Source: Ettlia oleoabundans | Taxonomy: Eukaryota; Chlorophyta; Chlorophyceae; Chlamydomonadales | NCBI GenBank assembly: GCA_019693395.1 | Contig: JAAMXP010003976.1 | Location: 1 to 17,178, forward strand | Direction: 5' to 3' | DNA: 17,178 nucleotides | Part shown: piece by piece, positions 8,063 through 17,178 of the stretch | How positions within the stretch are numbered: position 1 is the first letter of the stretch | How the letters are laid out: every line of letters starts with the position of its first letter | Notes under the pieces: generated by a model | Told to the model about the DNA's origin: nothing | The model's input: only the letters and a program-made list of their open reading frames with translations | The model's database searches: none | Position numbers and translations under genes: made by a program

Positions 8063-11000
8063 ATGGGGCAGTGCCTGAGCGCCCCTGCCCACGACACGCC
8101 CGAGCGCTTCAAGGTGCGAGAGCGTCTTGTGATCAATTTCACCAGCAGGCTGCAGTAATACGATTACAACTCGGCGCTTGTGCCTGCGCGGCTAGGTGTC
8201 TGTGCCAGGGGGTCCGACAGCCAGTCGCCGCCTTGCCGCAACACAAAGTGCAGGGGCGTTGGGACCAGGGTGGCCTGGCGGACGGGCTGGCCGCTTTTGG
8301 AGGCACCGACAAGTATGGAGCGCTGGGCGAGCCAGCCAAGCCAGCCTACACCACCACGGTAATTCTTCACCACCCCAAATGCTATGCTGCCGTGGGCTGT
8401 TGCTCCTCATTCCAAGCCTGCCGGCCCACAGCCAGTTGCACAGGAACTGTCCTCCATGTGTTGGCTCCATATATTGCCTACTGGGTGCTGCCTGGTGTGC
8501 AGGCTGATGTGGGTCTGGGCCCAAAGTCACGGGAGGACAAGTTTGGGTTCATGCATGACAAAGCGCCCACTCCGCTTCAGCTGGAGCGCATCGATGAAGA
8601 TGCCACGCTGCAGGGTGGGTGACTGCGTGGCCATTTTCTGGCTTGCGGGGCCCTTCCCGCTGTCCTGCTCCATGATCCTGGTGCCTGCACCCTAGCTGCA
8701 CTGACCGTTGTTGACTTTCGGGACTGAGGACGGCCAGTTGGCATGGTACTCCATCTGTGTTTCCTCCAGCTGCCCTTCAAAAAACCCTGCATGCCAGCAG
8801 GCAGGCAAGATCCTGCCTAGCAGTCAGTATCACCTCACAGCCGACTGCCACATGTGCAGGAGGGCCGGACTCCTCGCCTCTCAAGGCGCCACCCACGGCA
8901 GCGTTGGCGCCAGGAGAGGGCCAGGTGCGTGCGCCACGCAAGCCCATCAACTGGACACGAGGCGAGCTGGTCGGGCAGGGCGCCTTTGGCTCCGTGTTTG
9001 TGGCCATGGACAACGACACTGGAGAGCTGATCGCCGTGAAGCAGGTTAGTGGTGCATTCGTGGGTAGGAGTGGGAGATTGGGATATTTGGCTGGCATGCA
9101 TGTGATACTTCACGCCTGGCAGTGTTCCTCGTGGATGCTCAGCTGCTTCTTTGTGTGCCCAGCTCTGCATAGACCAGCCGGGGGTGCAGCAAATCCAGAG
9201 GCAGTGGCAAAAGCATTCATGGCGCATGTGGTACCCCTGAAATTGTACGGCTGGTAGGTGGTTGGGTGGGTTGCCTGGCATCAAACTGACAGATGAGGCT
9301 GAACCGAAAATGGCTGCTTGCCACGTGAGCGCCTGCTTGGCTGGCCTGCAGGTGCACATCCCGCGCGGTGGTGGCGCACATGCTAGAAAGGTTGAGGAGA
9401 ACATCCGGTCGGTTGAGGAGGAGGTGCAGCTGCTGCAGCAGTTTGATCACTCCAACATCGTCCGATACCTGGTGGGTGTTAATGGCTATGTACTTTTACT
9501 GCTACGCCTGCTGGGCCTTTTTTTAAAATGGTCACGACTCACATGTGGCTGGGGATTGCAGTTTGCTTTCCAACAGGGTTGGTGCAAACACTGCCTGCGC
9601 GGCTGCCTTCGGCTGCTTTGCCTGTAGGGCACGGAGAAGACTGAGGACTCGCTCAACATCTTTCTGGAGTACGTGCCGGGCGGCTCCATTGCATCGCTGC
9701 TGGCCAAATTTGGGAGCTTCAAAGAAAGCGTGATTCGCGTGTACACCAAGCAGATACTGTTGGGCCTGGAGTACCTGCACAGGTGGGTGGATGGATGCCT
9801 GGTTGCAGTGGCTGGCGGCTGGGTGACGCTATCTCGGCAGCTGCGTGTGGGGAAGCCACACATAGCGGAAGGCAGGCAAAGTGCATCATGCCAAGGCAGG
9901 CTGGCACATTTCAAGTTGGGCTGCCTGCCCCTCCTTGCTTGCTCATGTATTGCACTTACCTGCGCCTCCGTGCCGTTCGGTGCGTCTATGCTGTGCTGTG
10001 TGCAGCAAGGGTGTGATGCACCGCGATATCAAGGGTGCCAACATCCTGGTGGACAACACGGGGCTGGTGAAGCTGGCCGATTTTGGGGCCAGCAAGAAGC
10101 TGGAGGATCTTGTCACCCTGGGTGAGGCAGGCACTGCTCGACTACTGGTGGTGCATGGCTGGGTAGGAGGGGTGTGAGGGCTGGGCAAAGGACTTGGTGG
10201 TTGAGTGATGGGTGGGTAATGGGAAGCCCTGGGAAGCGAGGATGGCAGTGCAATGGTGACCAGTGGCAGGGCAACGACGGTGAAAGGGTCGGGCATGTCA
10301 AGGCTTGTGATCGTGGGGGATTGAGGGCAAGGGGGGGTAGATCCAGGGTGTGTCATGAGCAGCTGAGTGCTCTGCTCCCTCCCTCTTGCACGCTAAGCTC
10401 GTTGCTGACCCGCTGAGCTGCAACTGTTGATGCGTTATGTTGCTTGTCCCGCTTGCAGCGGATGGCAACAAGTCGGTGAAAGGCACGCCCTACTGGATGG
10501 CGCCAGAGGTGATCACCCAGACTGGGCACGGGCGGCAGGCGGACCTGTGGAGCGTGGCGTGCACAGTGCTGGAGATGGCAACAGGGCGGCCACCATGGAG
10601 CACGCAGTACCCGAGTCAGGTTGGGGAGGAGTGCTGCATGCGCTGGTGCATAGCCAAGTGGAAAGCGTACGGCACTGCCTAATTTGGGCGAGCATCCTTG
10701 GCACCGGTTTAGGCACCAGTTGCTGATGTGGCAAAATTGCAGGCTCAATCTGTCAATCTGTCAATCGGGGTATGACTGCATGCGCTGGCAGCTCAACACC
10801 CCTTAGGCCACCCACGACGCTTGTGTTAAAGTGGTTCCTTACCTCCTTGCCTTTCACCTTTTACTGATGATGCTGCAGGTGGCTGCCATGTTCCACATCG
10901 CATCATCCAAGGGGCCTCCTGAGATCCCGCAGCATCTGTCCCCCGAGTGCAAGGATTTCCTCTACCTGTGCTTCAATCGTGATTGGAAAGCACGCCCCCT

Positions 11001-13971
11001 GGCCTCAACCCTGCTGCGCCACCCGTTCCTGGCTGACGTGCCAGTAAGGTCTCACAGCAGCGGTCCATCGCCCAACGCAGCGGTGCTAGCGCAGGTGTGG
11101 GGGGGCCATGTGGCTTCATGCTGGCATGGGTGTGTCGTCAAGGCAGGAGACTTTGGGTACGGCATGGGGCCTGCTGTCAACCACTGGGCCAGTCAGCTGC
11201 CAGCTAGACGCTTCTGAAGGGCCGTTCCATCCTGGTCCATAGCTGCCGTCATACTTTCCTGCCAACCATTGAGCACTGCTGCGAGTTCATGTGCAGGCCT
11301 GGCGTGCGCCACGCGCATCTGGGGGCCCGTCTGCAGCGGCTGCTGCAGTGACTGGTCCCGAGGCCAGCGAGGGCCAGTTTGGCACCCCATCGCCCCTCAA
11401 CCCCAAAATATCTGCTGCGGCGGCACGGGCAGGCATGGCACCAGGCGCAGCGCGCATCAGCCTCCAAACGGGTGACGGGGGCTCCGGCGAGAGCAGCGCT
11501 GCTCTGAGCCCGTTAGGGCAGCATGCAGCTGCCAGGCAGCAGCAGTGGGACTCTGCTGCGGCTCTCACGCCGCAGCAGCAGCCACCCCCACAGCAGCAGC
11601 AGCAGCAGGCACGGGAGAGTAGCGGCGCAGGGCCCGCCTTCAGCGGCCGTCTGACTGGCAGCCCCATGAAAAGGCCTGCCATGTCGCTGCGTGCCAGCGC
11701 TCCCGCCTTCAGCGGCTTTGCCTCGCTGGCACTGTCGCAACAGGCGCTGGAGCAGCAGATGCCACTTCCGGCGCGGCTCGCGGCGGCGCCAGCGCAGGTG
11801 CCGCAGCAGGCGGCCAGCAACCTTCGTGGCAGCAGAGACAGCGGCAGCATGCTGGCGGTTGACAGTTCTGATGCCGGGGTAGAGGACGCCGCTGGCAGCA
11901 GCAGTAGTGCCTTTGAGGCCTCCCCTAAGGCAGTGCATTTGTTGGCAGACGCCCCCACGGCTGACACCGCAGCGCCTGCCAAGTCAGTACCTGCTGGCGA
12001 AGAGGCTGAGGCACGGGACCAGGCAGTAGCAAATGCAGGCGAGGATGAGAGTGCTGCCAGAACCGCCGCTGCGCAGACGCCGGCAGTGAACCGGCAGCGG
12101 GCACCTGCCGCCACGCCGCCCAGCATAGGCACATCCAGTGGAACCAACAAGGTGGGTTGATGTTCTTCACTCAGTGTTAAACAGGCCACAACGCAGCCGT
12201 CTTCTTCAGGGAGGGCATGGAATGCAGGGCCCTTGTTGCTGCTGTACCAGCCTGCAGTGGCTCTGTGCATGCAGGCGCAGCCTGCAGCTGCATTGCACAC
12301 TGCCGCTTCCAGTCAGCCCCTGCTGCGCACGTCTTTCGGTCATGCCCCTGCCATGCACTGGCACACTTGACCATCGCTTGCCATGCCATGGCATTCCATA
12401 TGCATGCAAGTGCAGCTCCCAAGGAGTTGCCGTTACATCCATGACACCCAACATCCCTCCTTGCATCCACCCCTGCAAAACGACTATGGACATATGCCCG
12501 AACCCGACCCTCCGCAACCCCCTCCTGCCCACAGAGTGACTACAATCCGATGGAGGAGCCCTCCTGGATGCAACCCCTGGAGTCGCCTCTGGCAGAGGAC
12601 AGCACACCCACCAGCGCAATCGCACGGGGCGGCAGCACCCCAACCGCTGTCGCTGCTGCCGGCAGCCCGCAGCAGGCGGCGGTAACTGGTGAGGCCACGC
12701 TTGTCCAGGAGACAGGTAGCTATGCAGCGCTGCTGCCGGAAGGGCAGCCTGCCTCTGTGAAGCCGACGCAAGAGCCAGTGGCAGATGGCGACGAAGGCCC
12801 GGCGCCACCAAGGGATGCGGCTGCGCCTGTGTACCGTGAGCACCCCTCTGCCGACCATATGGTGTGGACCAATGAGGATGGCGACATCGACGCCCTGCCC
12901 TGGGACATGGGCGGGTGGAGCACCGGCAGCAGCGGACAGCGTAATGAGGGCGTCGAGGAGGAGAAGGAAGACGCGGCTGCGGTTGTGCGCAGTGGGTCCA
13001 GCGGCGGTGAGGGCGATGATGACGGTGTGAAGGGTAGCAACAGCGGGGTGGTGGAACAGGCGGCTAAGCAGTTGGGGGATCCGGTTGATGAAGATGCGCT
13101 GATTGGAGCGCTGAGACGCAAGGTGCGGCCATGCCTGTGCTGCCCTGTTCTGAATGCATGACACGTGCTTCAGTCGTCCAGCCTGGTGGCAGGGGTGGTG
13201 GGGCATTGGTGGGCGCCGTCTTGTAGCAAGCTAGAGTTTGACGGAGCTGAAACACTTGGCTCTATCCGGCACTGTGCCTGCCATGTTGATCGCTGCTTTT
13301 AACCCTGCTCCAGGGCAGTGTTATCGGCTCGGCTTGCCAAATTTACTGCCTTGTGCCTCTTACCTGCAACGCCACCTGTTTGCTTGGTGCAGGCCCAGCA
13401 TGATGTGCGTGCCTCGTTGGCGCTCTTCGAGAAGAGTCTAAACATCCCGGCAGTGCATCCGCCCCCCTCTCCCAAAGCTGCTGCTGTTGCGGCAGCTGTG
13501 ACCGCCGCCGGCAGCCCACCGCTCCCAGTTCCTCCAGAAAGGGCGCCGCTGGCTGAACAGCCGCAGCCGCAGCCCACAGTAGAGAGCCTTGAAAGCCGTG
13601 GCAGCGGCGGCAGCAAGCGGGATCATCGCCAGCTGTACCCGCACCAGCCAGCAGTGGCCGCAGCTTCCTCAGACGACTGCAGGCGCCGCCCAGCAGGACC
13701 GCAGCATTTGCTCCCAGCAGGCAGGGAGGCAATTGGCGGTGCACGGCCTGCAGTGACACCTCTGGCGGCTGCGGTGGGCGGCCTGGCCGGCCTTGGGTTT
13801 GGCAGCGGGCGAGCGGGCAGCGGCGGCAGCGACAGGGAATCCATCTGGCAGCAGGAGCTTAGCCAGGAGCTGTTCCGCGTGAAAACAGGCAGCGGCAGCG
13901 GGGTTGTGGCAAACAGGCGTGTCAGTCTGCATGGTAGCCCCTTGAAGCGGCCTGGCAGCATCCACCAATGA
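8063..13971 (+). CDS. MAP kinase kinase kinase, NPK1/ANP type, 12 exons, 1080 aa
   Basis: Exons: 8063-8113, 8254-8358, 8503-8614, 8860-9044, 9352-9471, 9628-9782, 10006-10121, 10459-10619, 10879-11094, 11297-12151, 12535-13122, 13393-13971, all with GT...AG introns and one continuous frame. The Ser/Thr kinase domain covers residues about 120-388: Gly loop GQGAFG at 128-133, ATP-contact Lys150, HRD catalytic Asp250 in [10 protein letters not shown], metal-binding Asp268 in LADFGASKK, and activation loop leading to GTPYWMAPE at 290-298. Motifs such as [16 protein letters not shown] and EYVPGGSI are typical of plant NPK1/ANP MAPKKKs, which activate MAPKKs in cytokinesis and stress signalling. 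The start ATG has A at -3 and G at +4 and encodes MGQCLS, a consensus myristoylation start. About 690 residues follow the kinase domain and are mostly low complexity (Ala, Ser, Gln, Gly). Subdomain IX has Ala315 where Gly is usual. The exact ortholog is not assigned. Confidence 0.92.
10745..10766 (+). repeat. Three-copy 8-bp tandem repeat in a MAPKKK intron
   Basis: TCAATCTG occurs twice in full and a third time as TCAATC, head to tail, about 110 nt before the acceptor of the intron preceding the exon at 10879. It is a short microsatellite-like repeat with no evident function. Confidence 0.7.
11591..11608 (+). repeat. (CAG)6 tract coding for polyglutamine in the MAPKKK tail
   Basis: Six perfect CAG codons encode a Gln run at about residues 506-511, preceded by another Gln/Pro-rich stretch. 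The repeat lies in the disordered C-terminal tail and is a likely site of length polymorphism. Confidence 0.7.
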
Positions 13972-14979
13972 GCGCCACGTGGCTGGGAAGGGCGTGCGGC
14001 AGAGATGGATGCACGAGAATGGACGGGGAGCGATGCGGCACATCAATTGATGCTATGGCGTGCATCCTTCTCTGTGATTAGTCTCTGCAGTTCTTTTACT
14101 CGTATTCCTGCCTGCTTGCTGCCACTCGCTTCTATTGCCACCGTTGCTGCAATTCCGACAACCTCAGTTTGGACAAGTGGCGGGGTGATTGGCCTTCTGG
14201 CTCCCAAGTTGAACGCTGCAATTGAGCAGCGGAGCAGATGGGAATAGCTGTGCGTAGCAGCGGCACAGCCAAATATTATTATGGGAACCCCGCAGGTGAG
14301 GTGGTACCCCGCTCCAGAAAGTCCTTGAGCAGTGCATTTGCGACATTGCTGCAAGCCATCAAGTTGCTCAGGCACTAGTTCAGGGGATTCTTTTTTGACA
14401 GATGGTACTGATCCACTCAGCTGCTGATCAGCTGGCGGGAGCTGCTGTATTCGATGTAAGTGACCAGTGATGGCTCAACAGCTGCAAGGCGCGCTGATAC
14501 GCACCTCCTCCCAGCTGCTTGCAACTCTGGATGCTCTGAAACGCACTCAACATCAACATACGAGGCGGTCAGAGGAGGGAAAGCGCCCTTTGATCAGCTT
14601 CCGCTCAGCCACTGGAAAGCCAAGTGACCGAACGCATTAGAGGCACTTTGTTTGCGACCAGCGGAAGGAAATCAACTATTTCGAGGTGGAATTAGTGCAT
14701 CAGCTACAAAGAGCACATTCGCGAGGATCGGAGCGTGGCCTGTACTCAACCCGAAGCGGGGGTGACTCGGCCACCAGGTATCTCAATGCCTAACCTTGCT
14801 TTTACAAACCATCGCTGTCTGATGGCTACATTTCCGGCGGTGCCTACGGCGGGGGCCTCGGTTTCTAACATCAGCGGCTCGCAATTGATGCACCACCCCT
14901 GAAAGGCCCCCTTTTGCTCTGCCCCTGTTCAGGATCCAAGCTTTTTGAGACGTTGGGACGCCCCGCTCCAATTGAAGGG
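13972..14979. other. Intergenic region between the MAPKKK and the cysteine-rich gene
   Basis: This stretch of about 1 kb should hold the MAPKKK 3' UTR (with the TGTAA at 14455) and the promoter and 5' leader of the secreted cysteine-rich protein. Short open frames occur (for example 14005-14247 on the plus strand), but none has supporting splice sites or a recognisable product. I see no TATA box, tRNA or long repeat. Confidence 0.5.
14455..14459 (+). terminator. Putative TGTAA polyadenylation signal of the MAPKKK
   Basis: This is the first TGTAA found on the plus strand after the MAPKKK stop codon, about 480 nt downstream, implying a 3' UTR of roughly 500 nt. TGTAA is the chlorophyte-type poly(A) signal. 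The motif is short, so the call rests on its position. Confidence 0.3.
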
Positions 14980-15066
14980 ATGCCAGGGAAGCTGTCTGCT
15001 GCCATCACCACCCTGGCGGCGGCGCTGGTCTTCTGTTGCTCGACGCTGCCCGCGGCTCAAGCCCAG
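14980..15066 (+). other. Signal peptide coding segment of the cysteine-rich protein
   Basis: Residues 1-29 have a Lys at position 4, a hydrophobic run of Ala, Leu, Ile and Val, and then small residues with an A-x-A-Q pattern before the first cysteine-rich segment. This is a classical eukaryotic secretion signal. No transmembrane segment follows it in the visible part. Confidence 0.75.
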
Positions 15067-16908
15067 CTTGCACCCACCTGCGCCACAAACCAACTATCGT
15101 GCAGCGGCCTGGTGGGCCCCTCGATCTGCTGCGACAAGAGCAACTTCCGCTGCGATGTGAGAGGGACTGGGGAGGCTCGATGTGCCGCCTGCCCCACCCA
15201 GTGCACCCAGTGCCTGCCGGGCACGGTGTGCGCCGTGGATCACAACGGATGCTACAACTGCCTACAGCCCTGCTCCGACGCTGAACCTTGCAACTTGCTC
15301 CAAGTCTGTGCACCGGTACACGTCAGCCTGCCCGGCACCTACTGCCGCACACACCCCTGCTCAGCCTGGGCCGACCCCTGTGCCGCCGTCGGCATGCGCT
15401 GCGAGCTCACAAGCACCTACGAGCCGCACTGCGTGCCAGGTAATCACATATAAGTGCGCCAGGGCCAGAAGCATTGCTCTCAACATTGACCGTCCCTTTC
15501 CTCCTCCATAAGCCACACGTTGCAAGTCCTTGCCCGCCCCATCCGCCAACCTTCCCTCCCGCCTTTCGCAGAAGCAATTCACTGCCTTGCTGCAAGCAGC
15601 ATTTCGTGCCCACCCTTCCCTTCCTGCTCACCAGTGTCAGACATTGGAAAGTCGCTTAATCCCCGCTGGTGCTCTCCATCTGCCTGCAGGCGAGGTGCAA
15701 GCCCCAGGCTGCTCAGCCGAGCATCCCTGCGACAGCGGCAAGGTGTGTGTGGGCGGTACATGCCAGGCAGACCCCTGTACCGCCCTGAGCTGCCCCAGCG
15801 ACACGCCCACCTGCAAGATAGGCACCGCCGGCGTCCCACGGTGCATCAAAGGTAAGCCTCGGTCCTGCACTGCCTGCCCTTCTGCGTGTCTGCCTGTCCA
15901 GCACTGCAATCACTGCAACCATGACAAGCACCAGCACATGTACATGTGTTGGTTGTTGCTCTTGCGGCGTTCTCTGCCACCATCAGCATGCCCATCACGA
16001 CTGCTGGACATCCCAACACTGCCATGATGCCACTCACACCAAACCAACCACCAATCATCCCAACTCAAACCTTGCCCCCGTCACCATCACCATCACCGCC
16101 ACTACCCACCCACCCCTTGCATGTGGGTGCATTAAACAGTTGCCGACCTGCCACATCCACTTCTTATGCGTGCAGAGTGCTCCGAGCAGGCCCCCTGCCA
16201 ACAGGACCAACAGTGCGTTGCTGGCGAGTGTCAGGGAAATGCGTGCGCCACAATGACTTGCCCCGCCCACCGGCCCAGCTGCATCCTGGGAGGCAGCGGC
16301 GTGCCCCACTGCGTGCCAGGTGAAGCAGGGACCACGCTTCTTGCGTTTGCAGCTGCGCATGCCTTTGTTGCGGTTGTGGCAGTTGTAAAGTTGGTGTTGG
16401 TGCTGCTACGAGTGACGTCAACTGGGGGAAAGAACAAGGCAGCCTATGTTGGCATCTGGACACAGCACGCCACTACCTGCATCAACTTTGTGCCGCACAG
16501 GGCTTGGCTGCCCCGCCAGTTGCACTTGACACGTGGCCCTGGCTGGACCCAGGCTAGCTACCATATGCATGCCAAGGCAGCGTGCCATCATGGCTGGGCA
16601 TCAACCAGGGAGACTTGAACATTGCGCATAGGGTCCACACCCCAAAATGTCCCTACCTCTGTCCTTCCTTCCTGCTGCCAGCCCCTTTGCTTGGCAAGCT
16701 TACCCCAAGCTGCCTTGTTGCCTTCGCCCCGCCCCTGCTATTCGCCTTCCGCCTGGTGCAGCCTGCTCCACGGAGATGCCCTGCCCCAGCGGCCGCATCT
16801 GCGTGGCAGGCAACTGCAAGATCCATCCCTGCACCGGCCTAACCTGCCCCGCCAACCGCCCCACCTGCGTCCTAGCTGGCGACGGCTCCACTGCTGCCTG
16901 CACAACTG
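14980..16908 (+). CDS. Secreted modular cysteine-rich protein, 3' end beyond window (four exons seen, 304 complete residues)
   Basis: Exons: 14980-15439, 15690-15851, 16176-16319, 16762-16908, with GT...AG introns all in phase 1. The first exon starts at the first in-frame ATG and encodes an N-terminal signal peptide (basic N-region MPGK, hydrophobic core LAAALVFCC, likely cleavage after AQA or AQAQ near residues 28-29). It then encodes a Cys-rich region ending in a variant module. Each later exon encodes one eight-cysteine module spaced C-5-C-5-C-4-C-4-C-4-C-6-C-(9 or 10)-C, with recurring PC, C-V-x-G-x-C and CP-x4-[ST]-C elements. The second half of the module resembles the follistatin-like (FOLN) cysteine pattern; this is a resemblance, not an assignment. 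The protein probably enters the secretory pathway and forms many disulphides, for the cell surface, wall or medium. The last exon ends in a GTGAGG donor with no stop in frame before it, and no further exon was seen in the remaining 270 bp, so the gene likely continues past 17178. Confidence 0.75.
16081..16097 (+). repeat. Short CATCAC repeat in an intron of the cysteine-rich gene
   Basis: Two to three copies of a CATCAC-like hexamer occur in the C/A-rich intron before the exon at 16176. The surrounding 100 bp are strongly C/A-rich on the plus strand. No function is apparent. Confidence 0.45.
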
Positions 16909-17178
16909 GTGAGGATGCCATGGCCGTAATGCCCGAGCACCCATGCCCTGCCACCCGCTTTGCCCGTGGCAACTGCCTGTGGATTGTGACCATCAGCCTT
17001 GTGGCTAGCCAGCTATAGCGGCAGCTAGCAATAGCGCCCTTGCTGTCAACGTGGAGCCGATCCTGCTCCTGCCTCGGCAGCGACCGGCATTGTGAGACAT
17101 GCACGCACAGAAGCCTGCCCCGCACCCATTGCTCATTGCTCATGGTCCTACATGTACCCCCACCGCCACCCTAATACT

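Noticed and set aside
8071..8622. Plus-strand open frame spanning the second and third MAPKKK exons as a separate small gene
   Set aside because: It contains two exons of the kinase gene in the correct frame plus the intervening introns read through by chance; both exons have clear splice sites.
11287..12300. Long open frame (337 codons) antisense to the MAPKKK tail exon
   Set aside because: It lies opposite an exon with splice-consistent kinase-gene coding. The translation is compositional (Cys/Ala/Leu-rich, the reverse of Gln/Ala/Ser codons) with no domain, so it is a GC-driven shadow.
16909..17178. A further cysteine module or a stop codon for the cysteine-rich gene
   Set aside because: I looked for the C-5-C-5-C-4-C spacing in all plus frames after the donor at 16909 and found none; the segment reads as intron.

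Overview
This is a gene-dense piece of a eukaryotic nuclear genome, most likely from a core-chlorophyte green alga, possibly a trebouxiophyte. The evidence is: many short introns (about 140-440 nt) with GT...AG ends and pyrimidine-rich acceptors ending in GCAG; GC-rich codons; Gln/Ala/Gly/Ser-rich low-complexity inserts; plant-type versions of two recognisable genes; and TGTAA motifs, the chlorophyte polyadenylation signal, beyond two gene ends. No tRNA, rRNA, mobile element or CRISPR array was recognised. All gene models are my own splice reconstructions. Each recognised gene joins in one continuous frame across every exon.

Layout. (1) 202-1482, minus: three phase-0 exons forming the 3' part of an unrecognised gene, whose 5' exons (somewhere in 1483-2200) are unresolved. 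(2) 2315-7610, minus: a 12-exon gene for a 765-residue DNAJC11-type J protein (the Arabidopsis OWL1 family), with an N-terminal J domain, a beta-rich middle, a membrane-like segment and a C-terminal DNAJC11 domain split by a Gln/Ala-rich insert. (3) 7611-8062: a 452-bp shared upstream region between two divergent genes. (4) 8063-13971, plus: a 12-exon gene for a 1080-residue NPK1/ANP-type MAP kinase kinase kinase with a predicted N-myristoylation start and a roughly 690-residue, mostly disordered C-terminal tail. (5) 13972-14979: 3' UTR and intergenic DNA. (6) 14980-16908, plus: the 5' part of a secreted cysteine-rich protein. After a signal-peptide exon come three exons, each encoding one eight-cysteine module and each flanked by phase-1 introns; the gene probably continues beyond the window.

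Nothing suggests that these genes form one pathway. The only structural link is the head-to-head pair of the J protein and the MAPKKK. The most novel item is the exon-per-module cysteine-rich secreted protein. The acylation motif and duplicated proline-directed phosphosite motif of the MAPKKK are the most testable functional predictions.
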